Below, piece after piece: positions 16,290 to 23,552 of a stretch of DNA of 64,000 nt. The position numbers were made by a program, and so were the translations under genes. The notes beneath the pieces are model-generated. The model saw nothing but the letters and a program-made list of their open reading frames with translations, ran no database searches and was not told where the DNA came from. Origin of the DNA: Rhodospirillaceae bacterium (GTDB lineage: Bacteria > Pseudomonadota > Alphaproteobacteria > Reyranellales > Reyranellaceae); the NCBI GenBank assembly GCA_009772935.1, contig WOUR01000039.1:1-64000 (forward strand). Reading direction: 5' to 3'. How positions within the stretch are numbered: the stretch's first letter is position 1; the number at the start of each line of letters is the position of its first letter.

Positions 16290-17039
16290 CGGCATTAGGT
16301 AGCAAACGCACCTAGTGCCTTTGGAGTTCGAAAATGGAACATCAAGGCGCGGTCAGGAAAAGCCCCCAACCATCGCGGGGAATGCCCCCTCCCCAAACTC
16401 TCTTTACGCGTGCAGAGTGGCCTCCATGGGGAAGCCGAAGAAGCCGATGCGAGAAGTAGTCCAAGCTTTGGACGCTGGGGCTAGCTTTGCTCGGAAGCTG
16501 GTCCAGGCAATCGACTGGGTGCTGCAGCAAGCTGTGGGGACACAACCGGGCGCCATCATCACGGTGTCAGTCTTGATCGCCGGAATGATCTGGGCGTGGC
16601 TGAAGGAGACTCCCTGGTGGGTAGCCATGCCCGCTATTTTTCTCGCATTGGGCGGAAGCACCGCTGGTATTTACTACTTCCGTAAAATTCGCGAGCTTCC
16701 CAAGAGAGTTACGAATCGGGACCAACTAGCCGATGCTCTGGAAAATCTCAGTCGCAGAATTGCGGCTCTAGTGGGCGAGTATCGCGGCCCTCTTCAAGAG
16801 TCGTGGTGGAAAGAAAACGACAAGCCCGAGCGTGGGACGGGGGCGTTCCAAGCTCAAAGCCTCATAGAGGGTCGGCTAATTCAACGATATTCAGACCTTC
16901 ACGCGACCGATGCTTGGATGCTGCTTCGTCGCACTCAGAAGGTCATACCGGTGGATATAGGTGTGCTGCGGGCTTTTGGAATCCGCAAGGTGTGCCGACG
17001 GCTTTGTTCGCCCCTAGGTGCGTTTGCTACCTAATGCCG
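16290..17039. mobile_element. 750-bp TIR-bounded element carrying one orphan gene
   Basis: The left end starts CGGCATTAGGTAGCAAACGC (16290-16315 in full) and the right end is its exact reverse complement (17014-17039), a perfect 26-bp terminal inverted repeat. The octamer GATTTCTT lies directly outside both ends (16282-16289 and 17040-17047), as expected of a target-site duplication. The interior is visibly less GC-rich than the surrounding genes and encodes a single membrane-protein gene whose stop codon lies within the right repeat. No transposase is encoded, so it looks like a non-autonomous transposon or passenger cassette mobilised in trans. Confidence 0.8.
16426..17034 (+). CDS. Orphan two-helix membrane protein of unknown function
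   Basis: I do not recognise this gene. From the ATG at 16426 it encodes 202 residues; the same frame is open to a GTG at 16315 inside the left inverted repeat, which would add 37 residues. A basic N-terminus (MGKPKKPMREV) and an amphipathic stretch precede two hydrophobic segments (about residues 43-58 and 64-82). A soluble charged C-terminal half follows (ENLSRRIAALVGEYRGP... LIEGRLIQRYSDLHATDAW). The TAA stop at 17032-17034 lies in the right TIR. Codon use is less GC-biased than in the neighbours, which fits acquisition with the element. No strong RBS is seen. Confidence 0.55.
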   Translation: MGKPKKPMREVVQALDAGASFARKLVQAIDWVLQQAVGTQPGAIITVSVLIAGMIWAWLKETPWWVAMPAIFLALGGSTAGIYYFRKIRELPKRVTNRDQLADALENLSRRIAALVGEYRGPLQESWWKENDKPERGTGAFQAQSLIEGRLIQRYSDLHATDAWMLLRRTQKVIPVDIGVLRAFGIRKVCRRLCSPLGAFAT

Positions 17040-17052
17040 GATTTCTTTCGTC

Positions 17053-17724
17053 TCAGGCCGCATTGATCGCGGCGAACGCCTCGAACGCATCCTCAACCAG
17101 GCTGACGTGGTGGATCATGGCGGCGTGGGCGCCGGCGGCGTCGCCGGAGACGATGGCGCGGACGACGGCGTCGTGTTCCTGGTTGGAGCGCAGCAGGCGG
17201 CCGTCCACGCGGAACTGGGCGCGGCGGTAGGGGCCGACCCTGCGTCGCAGGTTCATCGCATAGTCGGCCAGCGGCGCGTTGTGCGCGCCGGCATAGATCG
17301 CCGAATGGAAGGCGACGTTGGCATCCGAATAGGCTTCGGTCTCGCCGGCCGCCGCCAGCGCCACCATCGATTCGTGCCGCGCCTGCAGCCGTCGCCGTTC
17401 GATCGGCGTCATGCTCATGGCCGCAAGCCGGGCGCAGGTCGCTTCCATCTCGGCCATGGCCACGAACAGGCTCTCGATCTCCTCGGGCGTCGCCTTCGAG
17501 ACGATCGCGCCCTTGCGCGGGCGCATGTCGATCAAGCCGCTCATCGCCAGCTGGCGCAGCGCCTCGCGGACCGGGGTGCGCGACACGCCGTGCTGCTCGG
17601 CCAGGCCCACTTCATCCAGGCGTTCGCCGGGCGGCAACCTGCCGTTGAGGATGCCGTCGGCGATCGCCGCGGCGAGTTTGTCGGCCAGGGTCGGGTTGGT
17701 GTCGGTACGCATGCCGATTTGCAT
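17053..17724 (-). CDS. GntR-family (FCD domain) transcriptional regulator
   Basis: A 223-residue FadR-subfamily repressor. The N-terminal winged helix-turn-helix reads LADKLAAAIADGILNGRLPP and VSRTPVREALRQLAMSGLI. The FCD domain carries the metal/ligand-binding pattern (DANVAFHSAIY, then SNQEHDAVVRAI with His). FCD regulators usually sense small organic acids or amides and control an adjacent pathway; this one is divergent from the BMP-type ABC/amidohydrolase operon. Possible starts are ATG at 17724 or 17712 and a GTG at 17754. A TTGCATACAA operator-like sequence overlaps the start, suggesting autoregulation. Confidence 0.9.
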   Translation of the reverse strand: MQIGMRTDTNPTLADKLAAAIADGILNGRLPPGERLDEVGLAEQHGVSRTPVREALRQLAMSGLIDMRPRKGAIVSKATPEEIESLFVAMAEMEATCARLAAMSMTPIERRRLQARHESMVALAAAGETEAYSDANVAFHSAIYAGAHNAPLADYAMNLRRRVGPYRRAQFRVDGRLLRSNQEHDAVVRAIVSGDAAGAHAAMIHHVSLVEDAFEAFAAINAA

Positions 17725-17728
17725 ACAA
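17719..17728. promoter_or_regulatory. Probable GntR operator O1
   Basis: TTGCATACAA differs by one base from TTGTATACAA, a palindrome typical of FCD/GntR operators. It overlaps the start codon of the divergent GntR gene, so binding should repress the regulator itself. A second copy of TTGCATACA lies 71 bp away. Confidence 0.45.
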
Positions 17729-17773
17729 GATGGATGCCAAAGCCGGAATTGCACTCATCCATGCACAAAAAGA

Positions 17774-17799
17774 ATGCAATAAGATGAAATTGCATACAC
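17774..17799. promoter_or_regulatory. Probable GntR operator O2 within an inverted repeat
   Basis: ATGCAAT (17774-17780) and ATTGCAT (17789-17795) form a 7-bp inverted repeat with an 8-bp spacer. The second arm continues as TTGCATACAC (17790-17799), matching O1 in nine of ten bases. It lies 61 bp upstream of the sigma-54 promoter of the transporter operon. Confidence 0.4.
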
Positions 17800-17859
17800 T
17801 TCGAGCGGGCCGATTGCCGTTTCGGCGCGGATTCGCGCGCTTTTGGGGCCTCCGGGGCG

Positions 17860-17875
17860 TGGCACACCGCTTGCT
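17860..17875 (+). promoter_or_regulatory. Sigma-54 (RpoN) promoter
   Basis: TGGCACACCGCTTGCT matches the -24/-12 consensus TGGCACG-N4-TTGCW at every defined position but one, with exact GG-to-GC spacing. The predicted transcript start is about 40 bp before the ATG at 17927. Sigma-54 promoters need an enhancer-binding activator; in proteobacteria NtrC uses them to switch on nitrogen-scavenging genes, which fits the encoded amidohydrolases. Confidence 0.72.
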
Positions 17876-17926
17876 GTTTCCCCTTCGGGCCACGACGGCC
17901 GCAAACGCGATCGAGGGGGACGTTCG

Positions 17927-19039
17927 ATGATCGACAGGTTCAATATCGGCCGGCGGGCACTTCTGGGCGGCGCGGCCAGCGCGGCGGCTCTCGGTCTCGC
18001 GGGCGGCGCCCAGGCGCAGAAGCCCCTAGTGGTCGGCTTCATCTATGTCGGCCCGCGCGACGACTACGGCTACAACCAGGCGCATGCCGAGGCGGCGGCC
18101 GTGCTGAAGAAGATGGCCGGCGTGAAGGTCGTCGAGGAAGAGAAGGTGCCCGAGACCGTCGCCGTCGAGAAATCGATGGAGAGCATGATCAACATGGACG
18201 GGGCCACGCTGCTGTTCCCGACCTCGTTCGGCTACTTCGACCCGCACATGCTGCGCATGGCGGCCAAATATCCGAAGGTCCAGTTCCGGCACTGCGGCGG
18301 CCTGTGGAACAAGGCCAAGAACCCGATGAACACCGGCAGCTACTTCGGCTACATCGACGAGGCGCAGTATCTCGCCGGCATCGTCGCCGGCATGACCACC
18401 AAGAGCGGCAAGCTGGGCTTCGTCGCCGCCAAGCCGATCCCCCAGGTCCTGCGCAACATCAACGCCTTCACCCTGGGCGCGCGCTCGGTGAACCCGAAAG
18501 CCACCACCCAGGTGATCTTCACCGGCGACTGGTCGCTGCCCGTCAAGGAAGCCGAGGCCACCAACTCGATGATCGCGCAGGGCGTCGACGTCGTGACCTG
18601 CCATGTCGACAGCCCGAAGGTCGTGATCGAGACCGCCGAGCGCGCCGGCATCTACACCAGCGGCTACCACACCAACCAGGCCAAGCTCGCGCCCAAGGGC
18701 TACCTCACCGGCGCCGAATGGCAGTGGGAGAAGATCTACGTCGACTTCGTGGAGACGATGAAGAAGGGCGGCGTGCCGGGCAACTTCGTGCGCGGCGGCC
18801 TCAAGGAAGGCTACGTCAAGACCTCGCCTTTCGGTCCCGCCGTGTCGGACGCGGCCAAGGCCAAGGTCGAGGAGGCCCGGAAGGGCATCGTCGGCGGCAG
18901 CTTCGCGATCTTCAAGGGGCCGCTGAAGGACAACAAGGGCAACACCGTCATCGCCGCCGGCACGACCTACACCCAGACCGAGCCGGTGCTCGAAGGCATG
19001 AACTACCTGGTCGAAGGCGTTCTCGGCGCGACGTCCTAA
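17927..19039 (+). CDS. BMP-family ABC transporter solute-binding protein
   Basis: A 370-residue BMP/Med-type periplasmic binding protein. The N-terminus IGRRALLGGAASAAALGLAGG has a twin-arginine-like signal with the mature protein starting near AQKPLVVGFIYVGP. The KPLVVGFIYVGPRDDYGYNQ opening is the family hallmark, and LLFPTSFGY and LGFVAAKPIPQVLRNINAF follow. Members bind nucleosides, purines or lipoprotein-derived ligands; here the neighbouring biuret- and triuret-type hydrolases suggest a ureide ligand. GAGGGGGA precedes the ATG at 17927, 52 nt after the sigma-54 promoter. A longer upstream frame is rejected because it would cover that promoter. Confidence 0.9.
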   Translation: MIDRFNIGRRALLGGAASAAALGLAGGAQAQKPLVVGFIYVGPRDDYGYNQAHAEAAAVLKKMAGVKVVEEEKVPETVAVEKSMESMINMDGATLLFPTSFGYFDPHMLRMAAKYPKVQFRHCGGLWNKAKNPMNTGSYFGYIDEAQYLAGIVAGMTTKSGKLGFVAAKPIPQVLRNINAFTLGARSVNPKATTQVIFTGDWSLPVKEAEATNSMIAQGVDVVTCHVDSPKVVIETAERAGIYTSGYHTNQAKLAPKGYLTGAEWQWEKIYVDFVETMKKGGVPGNFVRGGLKEGYVKTSPFGPAVSDAAKAKVEEARKGIVGGSFAIFKGPLKDNKGNTVIAAGTTYTQTEPVLEGMNYLVEGVLGATS

Positions 19040-19113
19040 GGGCGGCGCGCGCCCTCGTGACATCGAACTCTTCCCCTCTCCCCGTGTGACGGAAGGGCTA
19101 TCGCATATGAATC

Positions 19114-19212
19114 AAGGATCCCTCACTGCGTTCGGGATGACACCATTTGCTGCATCGTCGCACAGCGCAAATTCCAACAATAGTGTCATCCCGAACGCAG
19201 TGAGGGATCCTT
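19114..19212. repeat. Palindromic repeat with perfect 30-bp arms (family B)
   Basis: Arm 1 (19114-19143) begins AAGGATCCCTCACTGCGTTC; arm 2 (19183-19212) is its exact reverse complement, ending in GAGGGATCCTT. A 39-nt loop separates them. The sequence type (GTCATCCCGA..GCAG.GAGGGATCC) recurs at 23452-23525. It lies between the binding-protein and permease genes, so its hairpin could process or attenuate the operon transcript. Confidence 0.9.
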
Positions 19213-19237
19213 CGCTTCACGTCAGCGGCGAGTAAGC

Positions 19238-20293
19238 ATGAACACCGCCCTCGAACGCATCGCCGTCTCGGCGCTGGCTCTGCTGGCGTCGGCGGTGATC
19301 TTCGGCCTGCTGTTGATCTTCTATGCCGGCGTCGATCCGTTCGAGGCCTATGCCCTGATGTACCAGGGCGCGTTCGGCAGCTGGTTCTCCTTCCAGAACA
19401 CGCTGACGCGCGCCGCGCCCCTGATCCTGACGGCGCTGTGCACGGCGCTGCCGGCACGGCTGGGGCTGATCATCATCGGCAACGAGGGCGCGCTGGTCCT
19501 GGGCGGCGTCGCAGCCGCGGCCGCCGGCGTCGCCGTGGCGGCCTCCGGACCGCTGGTCACCAACCTCGCCATGGCGGCAGCGGCGATGATCGCCGGCGGC
19601 GCCTGGATCGCGCTGGCCGGCGGCCTGCGCCAGTATCGCGGCGTCAACGAGACGATCTCCAGCCTGCTGCTCACCTACATCGCCATCGCCCTGATGAACC
19701 ATTTCGTCGAGGGCCCGCTGCGCGATCCGACGAGCCTCAACAAGCCGTCGACCCCGCCGATCGGCGATGCGAACATGCTGGGCACGATCGGCGGCTCCGA
19801 TGTCCATTGGGGCCTGGCCTTCGGCATCGTGGCCTGCCTGATCTGCTATCTCGTGCAGCGCTTCACGACCTTCGGCTTCGCCATGCAGGTGATCGGCGGC
19901 AACCCCAAGACCGCGCGCATGATGGGCCTGAACGTCGGCCGCTACGTGCTGGTCGCCTGTGCCGCCGGCGGCGCGGCGGCGGGCCTCGCGGGCATGGTCG
20001 AGGTCGCGGCGGTGCACGGTAAGGCCAATGCCTCTCTGGCCGTCGGATACGGCTTCACCGGCATCCTTGTCTCGTTCCTTGCCCGCCATCATCCGCTGGC
20101 GATCATTCCCGTCGCCATCCTGCTGGGCGGCATCGGCGCCAGCGGCGGCCTGCTGCAGCGCCGGCTCGACCTGCCGGATGCGGCGGTGGTCGTCCTGCAG
20201 GGCATCATCTTCGTCTGCATCCTGGCGAGCGAGACGCTGTACGGCCGCTCGTGGGCCTGGCTGTGGCGCTTCCGCGCCGTGGAGGGACGCTGA
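19238..20293 (+). CDS. BMP-type ABC transporter permease 1
   Basis: A 351-residue inner-membrane protein of the branched-chain/ribose-type permease family (BPD_transp_2), with about nine hydrophobic segments. NIGNEGAL-like motif IIIGNEGALVLGG and YRGVNETISSLLLTYIAI are the conserved loops of nucleoside-type (NupP/YufP-like) permeases. It should pair with the next permease to form a heterodimeric channel. It follows the binding-protein gene after 198 bp that hold a long palindromic repeat, and is 2 nt from the second permease gene. Confidence 0.9.
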   Translation: MNTALERIAVSALALLASAVIFGLLLIFYAGVDPFEAYALMYQGAFGSWFSFQNTLTRAAPLILTALCTALPARLGLIIIGNEGALVLGGVAAAAAGVAVAASGPLVTNLAMAAAAMIAGGAWIALAGGLRQYRGVNETISSLLLTYIAIALMNHFVEGPLRDPTSLNKPSTPPIGDANMLGTIGGSDVHWGLAFGIVACLICYLVQRFTTFGFAMQVIGGNPKTARMMGLNVGRYVLVACAAGGAAAGLAGMVEVAAVHGKANASLAVGYGFTGILVSFLARHHPLAIIPVAILLGGIGASGGLLQRRLDLPDAAVVVLQGIIFVCILASETLYGRSWAWLWRFRAVEGR

Positions 20294-20295
20294 AC

Positions 20296-21222
20296 ATGGA
20301 CGGCAGCGATCTCGGACTCTGGGGCGTACCGCTCGCCATGCTGGCGGGCGCCATCCGCGTCAGCACGCCCTTCATCTTCGTGAGTCTCGGTGAATGCCTG
20401 ACCGAGCGCAGCGGCCGCATCAACCTCGGGCTCGAGGGCACGCTGATGATGGGCGCCATGACCGCCTATGGCACCGCGCTGCTGAGCGGCTCGCCCTGGC
20501 TCGGCGTGCTGGTGGCGGCCGGCGTCGGCCTCATGCTGGGCGCCTTGCATGCCGCCCTCTGCCAGCTGCCCAAGGTCAACGACATCGCGACCGGCATCGG
20601 CCTGATGCTGTTCGGTACCGGCCTCGCCTTCTTCCTGGGCAAGCCCTACATCCAGCCCAAGGCGCCCAACCTCGGCGCGCTGGACCTTGGTGCATGGAGC
20701 AGCATCCCCCAGGTCCAGCAGGCACTGCAGGTCAATCCGCTGTTCCTGATCGGCATCGTGCTGGCCTTCGCGCTGGCCTGGGCGCTGAAGAACACGCGCT
20801 GGGGCCTGATCGTTCGCCTCGCGGGAGAAAGCGTCGATGCGGCGCTGGCGATCGGCGCCTCGGTCGGCCGCGTGCGGCTGCTGGCGACCGCGGTCGGCGG
20901 CGCCTTCGCGGGCATCGGCGGCGCCTTCCTGTCGCTCTACTATCCGGGAAGCTGGAACGAGGGCCTGTCGAGCGGCCAGGGCCTGATGGCGGTCGCGCTG
21001 GTGATCTTCGCGCGCTGGGACCCGATCCGCTGCCTGTGGGCCTCGCTGCTGTTCGGCGCCGCCGGCGCGATCAGCCCGGCGCTGCAATCGGTCGGCGTGA
21101 CCCAGGGCTACTATCTGTTCAGCGCCGCGCCCTACGTCCTCACCCTCGCCCTGATGATCGCCACCTGTTCGCCCGCCCGCAGCCTGCGCGGCGCGCCGGC
21201 CGAGCTGGGCGCGGTCAAGTAG
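20296..21222 (+). CDS. BMP-type ABC transporter permease 2
   Basis: A 308-residue polytopic permease (NupQ/YufQ-like). RINLGLEGTLMMGAM is the conserved coupling-loop motif of this half, and KVNDIATGIGLMLFG follows. The ATG at 20296 lies 2 nt past the stop of permease 1; a longer frame from further upstream would overlap that gene and is not supported. With permease 1 and the double-domain ATPase it completes a BMP-type importer. The biuret-hydrolase-like gene begins 8 nt downstream. Confidence 0.9.
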   Translation: MDGSDLGLWGVPLAMLAGAIRVSTPFIFVSLGECLTERSGRINLGLEGTLMMGAMTAYGTALLSGSPWLGVLVAAGVGLMLGALHAALCQLPKVNDIATGIGLMLFGTGLAFFLGKPYIQPKAPNLGALDLGAWSSIPQVQQALQVNPLFLIGIVLAFALAWALKNTRWGLIVRLAGESVDAALAIGASVGRVRLLATAVGGAFAGIGGAFLSLYYPGSWNEGLSSGQGLMAVALVIFARWDPIRCLWASLLFGAAGAISPALQSVGVTQGYYLFSAAPYVLTLALMIATCSPARSLRGAPAELGAVK

Positions 21223-21230
21223 GAGCCGTC

Positions 21231-21914
21231 ATGAGCAAGACCCACATCGAGTCCCGCCCCTATGCTTGGCCGTGGAACGGCGATCTGCGCGCCGACAACA
21301 CCGCGCTGGTCATCATCGACATGCAGACCGATTTCTGCGGCGTCGGCGGCTATGTCGACAAGATGGGCTACGACCTGTCGCTGACCCGCGCACCCATCGA
21401 ACCGATCAAAGCGTTGCTCGCCGCCGCACGCAAGGCCGGCTGGACGGTGATCCATACCCGCGAGGGCCATCGGCCCGATCTCTCCGACCTGCCGGCCAAC
21501 AAGCGCTGGCGCTCCCGGCAGATCGGCGCCGGCATCGGCGATCCCGGCCCCTGCGGGCGCATCCTGGTGCGCGGCGAGCCGGGTTGGGAGATCATCCCCG
21601 ACCTCGCGCCGATCGCCGGCGAGCCGATCATCGACAAGCCGGGCAAGGGCTCGTTCTGCGCCACCGACCTCGAACTGATTCTGCGCACGCGCGGCATCGA
21701 CAATCTGGTGCTGACCGGCATCACCACCGATGTCTGCGTCCACACCACGATGCGCGAAGCCAACGATCGCGGCTTCGAATGCCTGATCGTGGAGGATTGC
21801 ACCGGCGCCACCGATCCGGGCAACCACGCCGCCGCCTTGAAGATGGTGGAAATGCAGGGCGGCGTGTTCGGCGCCGTCGCTCCCTCGGCGGCGCTTCTCA
21901 AGGCGCTGGCGTGA
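21231..21914 (+). CDS. biuH: Probable biuret amidohydrolase (isochorismatase-fold)
   Basis: A 227-residue cysteine hydrolase. The triad is placed as Asp30 (IIDMQTDF), Lys136 (IDKPGKGSFCATD) and Cys169 (TTDVCVHTTM). These sit a constant six residues before Asp36, Lys142 and Cys175 reported for Rhizobium leguminosarum biuret hydrolase, and long stretches (GGYVDKMGYDLSL, HTREGHRPDLSDLPANKRWR, GAGIGDPGPCGRILVRGEPG) agree with my memory of that enzyme. The reaction would be biuret + H2O to allophanate + NH3 in the cytosol. It is embedded between permease 2 and the ATPase gene (GTGA overlap), which links it to the imported solute. Confidence 0.8.
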   Translation: MSKTHIESRPYAWPWNGDLRADNTALVIIDMQTDFCGVGGYVDKMGYDLSLTRAPIEPIKALLAAARKAGWTVIHTREGHRPDLSDLPANKRWRSRQIGAGIGDPGPCGRILVRGEPGWEIIPDLAPIAGEPIIDKPGKGSFCATDLELILRTRGIDNLVLTGITTDVCVHTTMREANDRGFECLIVEDCTGATDPGNHAAALKMVEMQGGVFGAVAPSAALLKALA

Positions 21915-23419
21915 CCGCGCCGTCCCTCGAGCTGATCGGCTTCACCAAGCGCTTCGGCGCGATGGCCGCGCTCGACGACGTTTCGGTGAGGATCGGGGCC
22001 GGCGCCTTCCATGCGCTGCTGGGCGAGAACGGCGCAGGCAAGAGCACCCTCGTGAAATGCGCCATGGGATACTACGCCGCCGACCAGGGGCAGATCCTGC
22101 TGAACGGACGCGAGGTCGAGATCGCCCATCCGCGCCAGGCGCACGAGCTGGGACTCGGCATGGTCTACCAGCACTTCACGCTGGTGCCGAACATGACGGT
22201 GCTGGAGAACTTCGTGCTGTCGCGCGGCGACCTGCCGGCGGTGATCGACTGGGTCTCGGAGCGTCGCGCGCTGAAATCGTTCTTCGAGACGACGCCCTTC
22301 ACGGTGCCGATCGATACGCCCGTGGCCGATCTCGCCGCGGGTCAGAAGCAGAAGGGCGAGATCCTTCGCCAGCTTTACCTGAAGCGAAACCTGCTGATCC
22401 TCGACGAGCCGACCTCGGTGCTGACGCCGGACGAGGCCGACGAGGTGCTGACGACCTTGAAGAAGCTGACGACGAGCGGGCAGATCACCATCGTCACCAT
22501 CACCCACAAGTTCCGTGAGGTGAACACCTATTGCGACGCCGTCACCGTGCTGCGCCGCGGCCAGCTGATCGGCACCAAGCCGACCAGCGAGCTCGACAAC
22601 GACATCATGGCCGAGATGATGGTCGGCCGGCGCGAGACGCGCACCGTCGTCGAGCGCGAGGCCCGCGCGCCGGGCAAGGCGGTGCTGAAGCTCGAAGGCT
22701 TGAGCGTGGCCGACAATGTCGGCCAGCTCGCGGTCGAGGAGCTGGCGCTGGACATCCGCGCCGGCGAGATCGTCGGCGTCGCGGGCGTGTCGGGAAACGG
22801 CCAGCGCGAACTCGTCGAAGCGTTGGCGGGCCAGCGCAACGTCGAAGCGGGCAAGATGCTGGTGCATGGCGAGGTCTACACGGCGACGCGACCCGAAATG
22901 GTCCGACACAAGGTTGCCTGCCTGCCGGAGGAGCCGCTGCGCAACGCCTGCGTCGCCGACATGTCGGTGGCCGAGAACATCGCGCTGCGTTCCTTCGACC
23001 AGCCGCCCTCCTCGCCGGACGGCATCCGCCTGCGCCGCAGCCCGATGCGCGAGACGGCGCGCAAGCTGATCGAGGCCTACAAGGTGAAGACGCCGGGACC
23101 GGATGCCGCCATCCGCGGCCTGTCCGGCGGCAACGTGCAGCGCGCGGTGCTGGCGCGCGAACTGTCGAGCGAGGGCGATCTGCTGATCGTGGCCAATCCC
23201 TGCTTCGGCCTCGACTTCGCCGCCGTCGCCGAGATCCGCGCCCGCATCGTGCAGGCCCGCAACCGCGGCGCCGCCGTGCTGCTGGTGAGCGAGGACCTCG
23301 ACGAGATCCTTCAGCTCTCCGACCGCATCGTCGTCATGTTCGACGGCAAGCTCGCGCTGCAGACCGACGCGGCCACCGCCGACGTCGGCGCCATCGGCCG
23401 CGCCATGGCGGGGCATTGA
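21911..23419 (+). CDS. BMP-type ABC transporter ATP-binding protein (two ATPase domains)
   Basis: A 502-residue tandem ATPase of the RbsA/MglA/NupO type. Domain 1 has a full Walker A (GENGAGKST), Walker B LLILDEPTSVLTP and switch His (THKFRE); its signature is the shortened AAGQKQK. Domain 2 has a diverged Walker A (GVSGNGQRE), signature LSGGNVQR and a Walker B ending IVANP, so only domain 1 looks fully catalytic, as is usual in this subfamily. A GTG start at 21911 overlaps the biuH-like stop (GTGA); the longer upstream frame is only a read-through in another gene. It energises the two permeases. Confidence 0.9.
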   Translation: MTAPSLELIGFTKRFGAMAALDDVSVRIGAGAFHALLGENGAGKSTLVKCAMGYYAADQGQILLNGREVEIAHPRQAHELGLGMVYQHFTLVPNMTVLENFVLSRGDLPAVIDWVSERRALKSFFETTPFTVPIDTPVADLAAGQKQKGEILRQLYLKRNLLILDEPTSVLTPDEADEVLTTLKKLTTSGQITIVTITHKFREVNTYCDAVTVLRRGQLIGTKPTSELDNDIMAEMMVGRRETRTVVEREARAPGKAVLKLEGLSVADNVGQLAVEELALDIRAGEIVGVAGVSGNGQRELVEALAGQRNVEAGKMLVHGEVYTATRPEMVRHKVACLPEEPLRNACVADMSVAENIALRSFDQPPSSPDGIRLRRSPMRETARKLIEAYKVKTPGPDAAIRGLSGGNVQRAVLARELSSEGDLLIVANPCFGLDFAAVAEIRARIVQARNRGAAVLLVSEDLDEILQLSDRIVVMFDGKLALQTDAATADVGAIGRAMAGH

Positions 23420-23451
23420 TGCATTGGCACGAGATGCCGACCCGAGCATTC

Positions 23452-23525
23452 GTGTCATCCCGAGCGCAGCGAGGGATCCTCAACTTCTGCCGCGCAAGGA
23501 TCCCTCGCTGCGCTCGGGATGACAC
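23452..23525. repeat. Palindromic repeat with perfect 29-bp arms (family B)
   Basis: Arm 1 (23452-23480) begins GTGTCATCCCGAGCGCAGCG; arm 2 (23497-23525) is its exact reverse complement with a 16-nt loop. It is the same family as 19114-19212, and its compensating arm changes keep pairing perfect. It lies between the ATPase gene and the second amidohydrolase gene. Confidence 0.9.
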
Positions 23526-23552
23526 CCCTTTCGTATTCCAGACGGTGCACCC

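Noticed and set aside
16315..16425. GTG start of the orphan membrane protein inside the left inverted repeat
   Set aside because: The 37 extra residues are Pro/Ser/Gly-rich and unconserved in character; the ATG at 16426 gives a basic N-terminus before the helices. Not excluded, but less likely.
17843..17926. Longer N-terminus for the BMP-family binding protein
   Set aside because: It would place coding sequence over the sigma-54 promoter and lengthen the signal peptide unnaturally; the ATG at 17927 has a good ribosome site.
21368..23458. A 696-codon antisense frame across biuH and the ATPase gene
   Set aside because: It spans two clear genes and a palindromic repeat; composition is typical of an antisense shadow.
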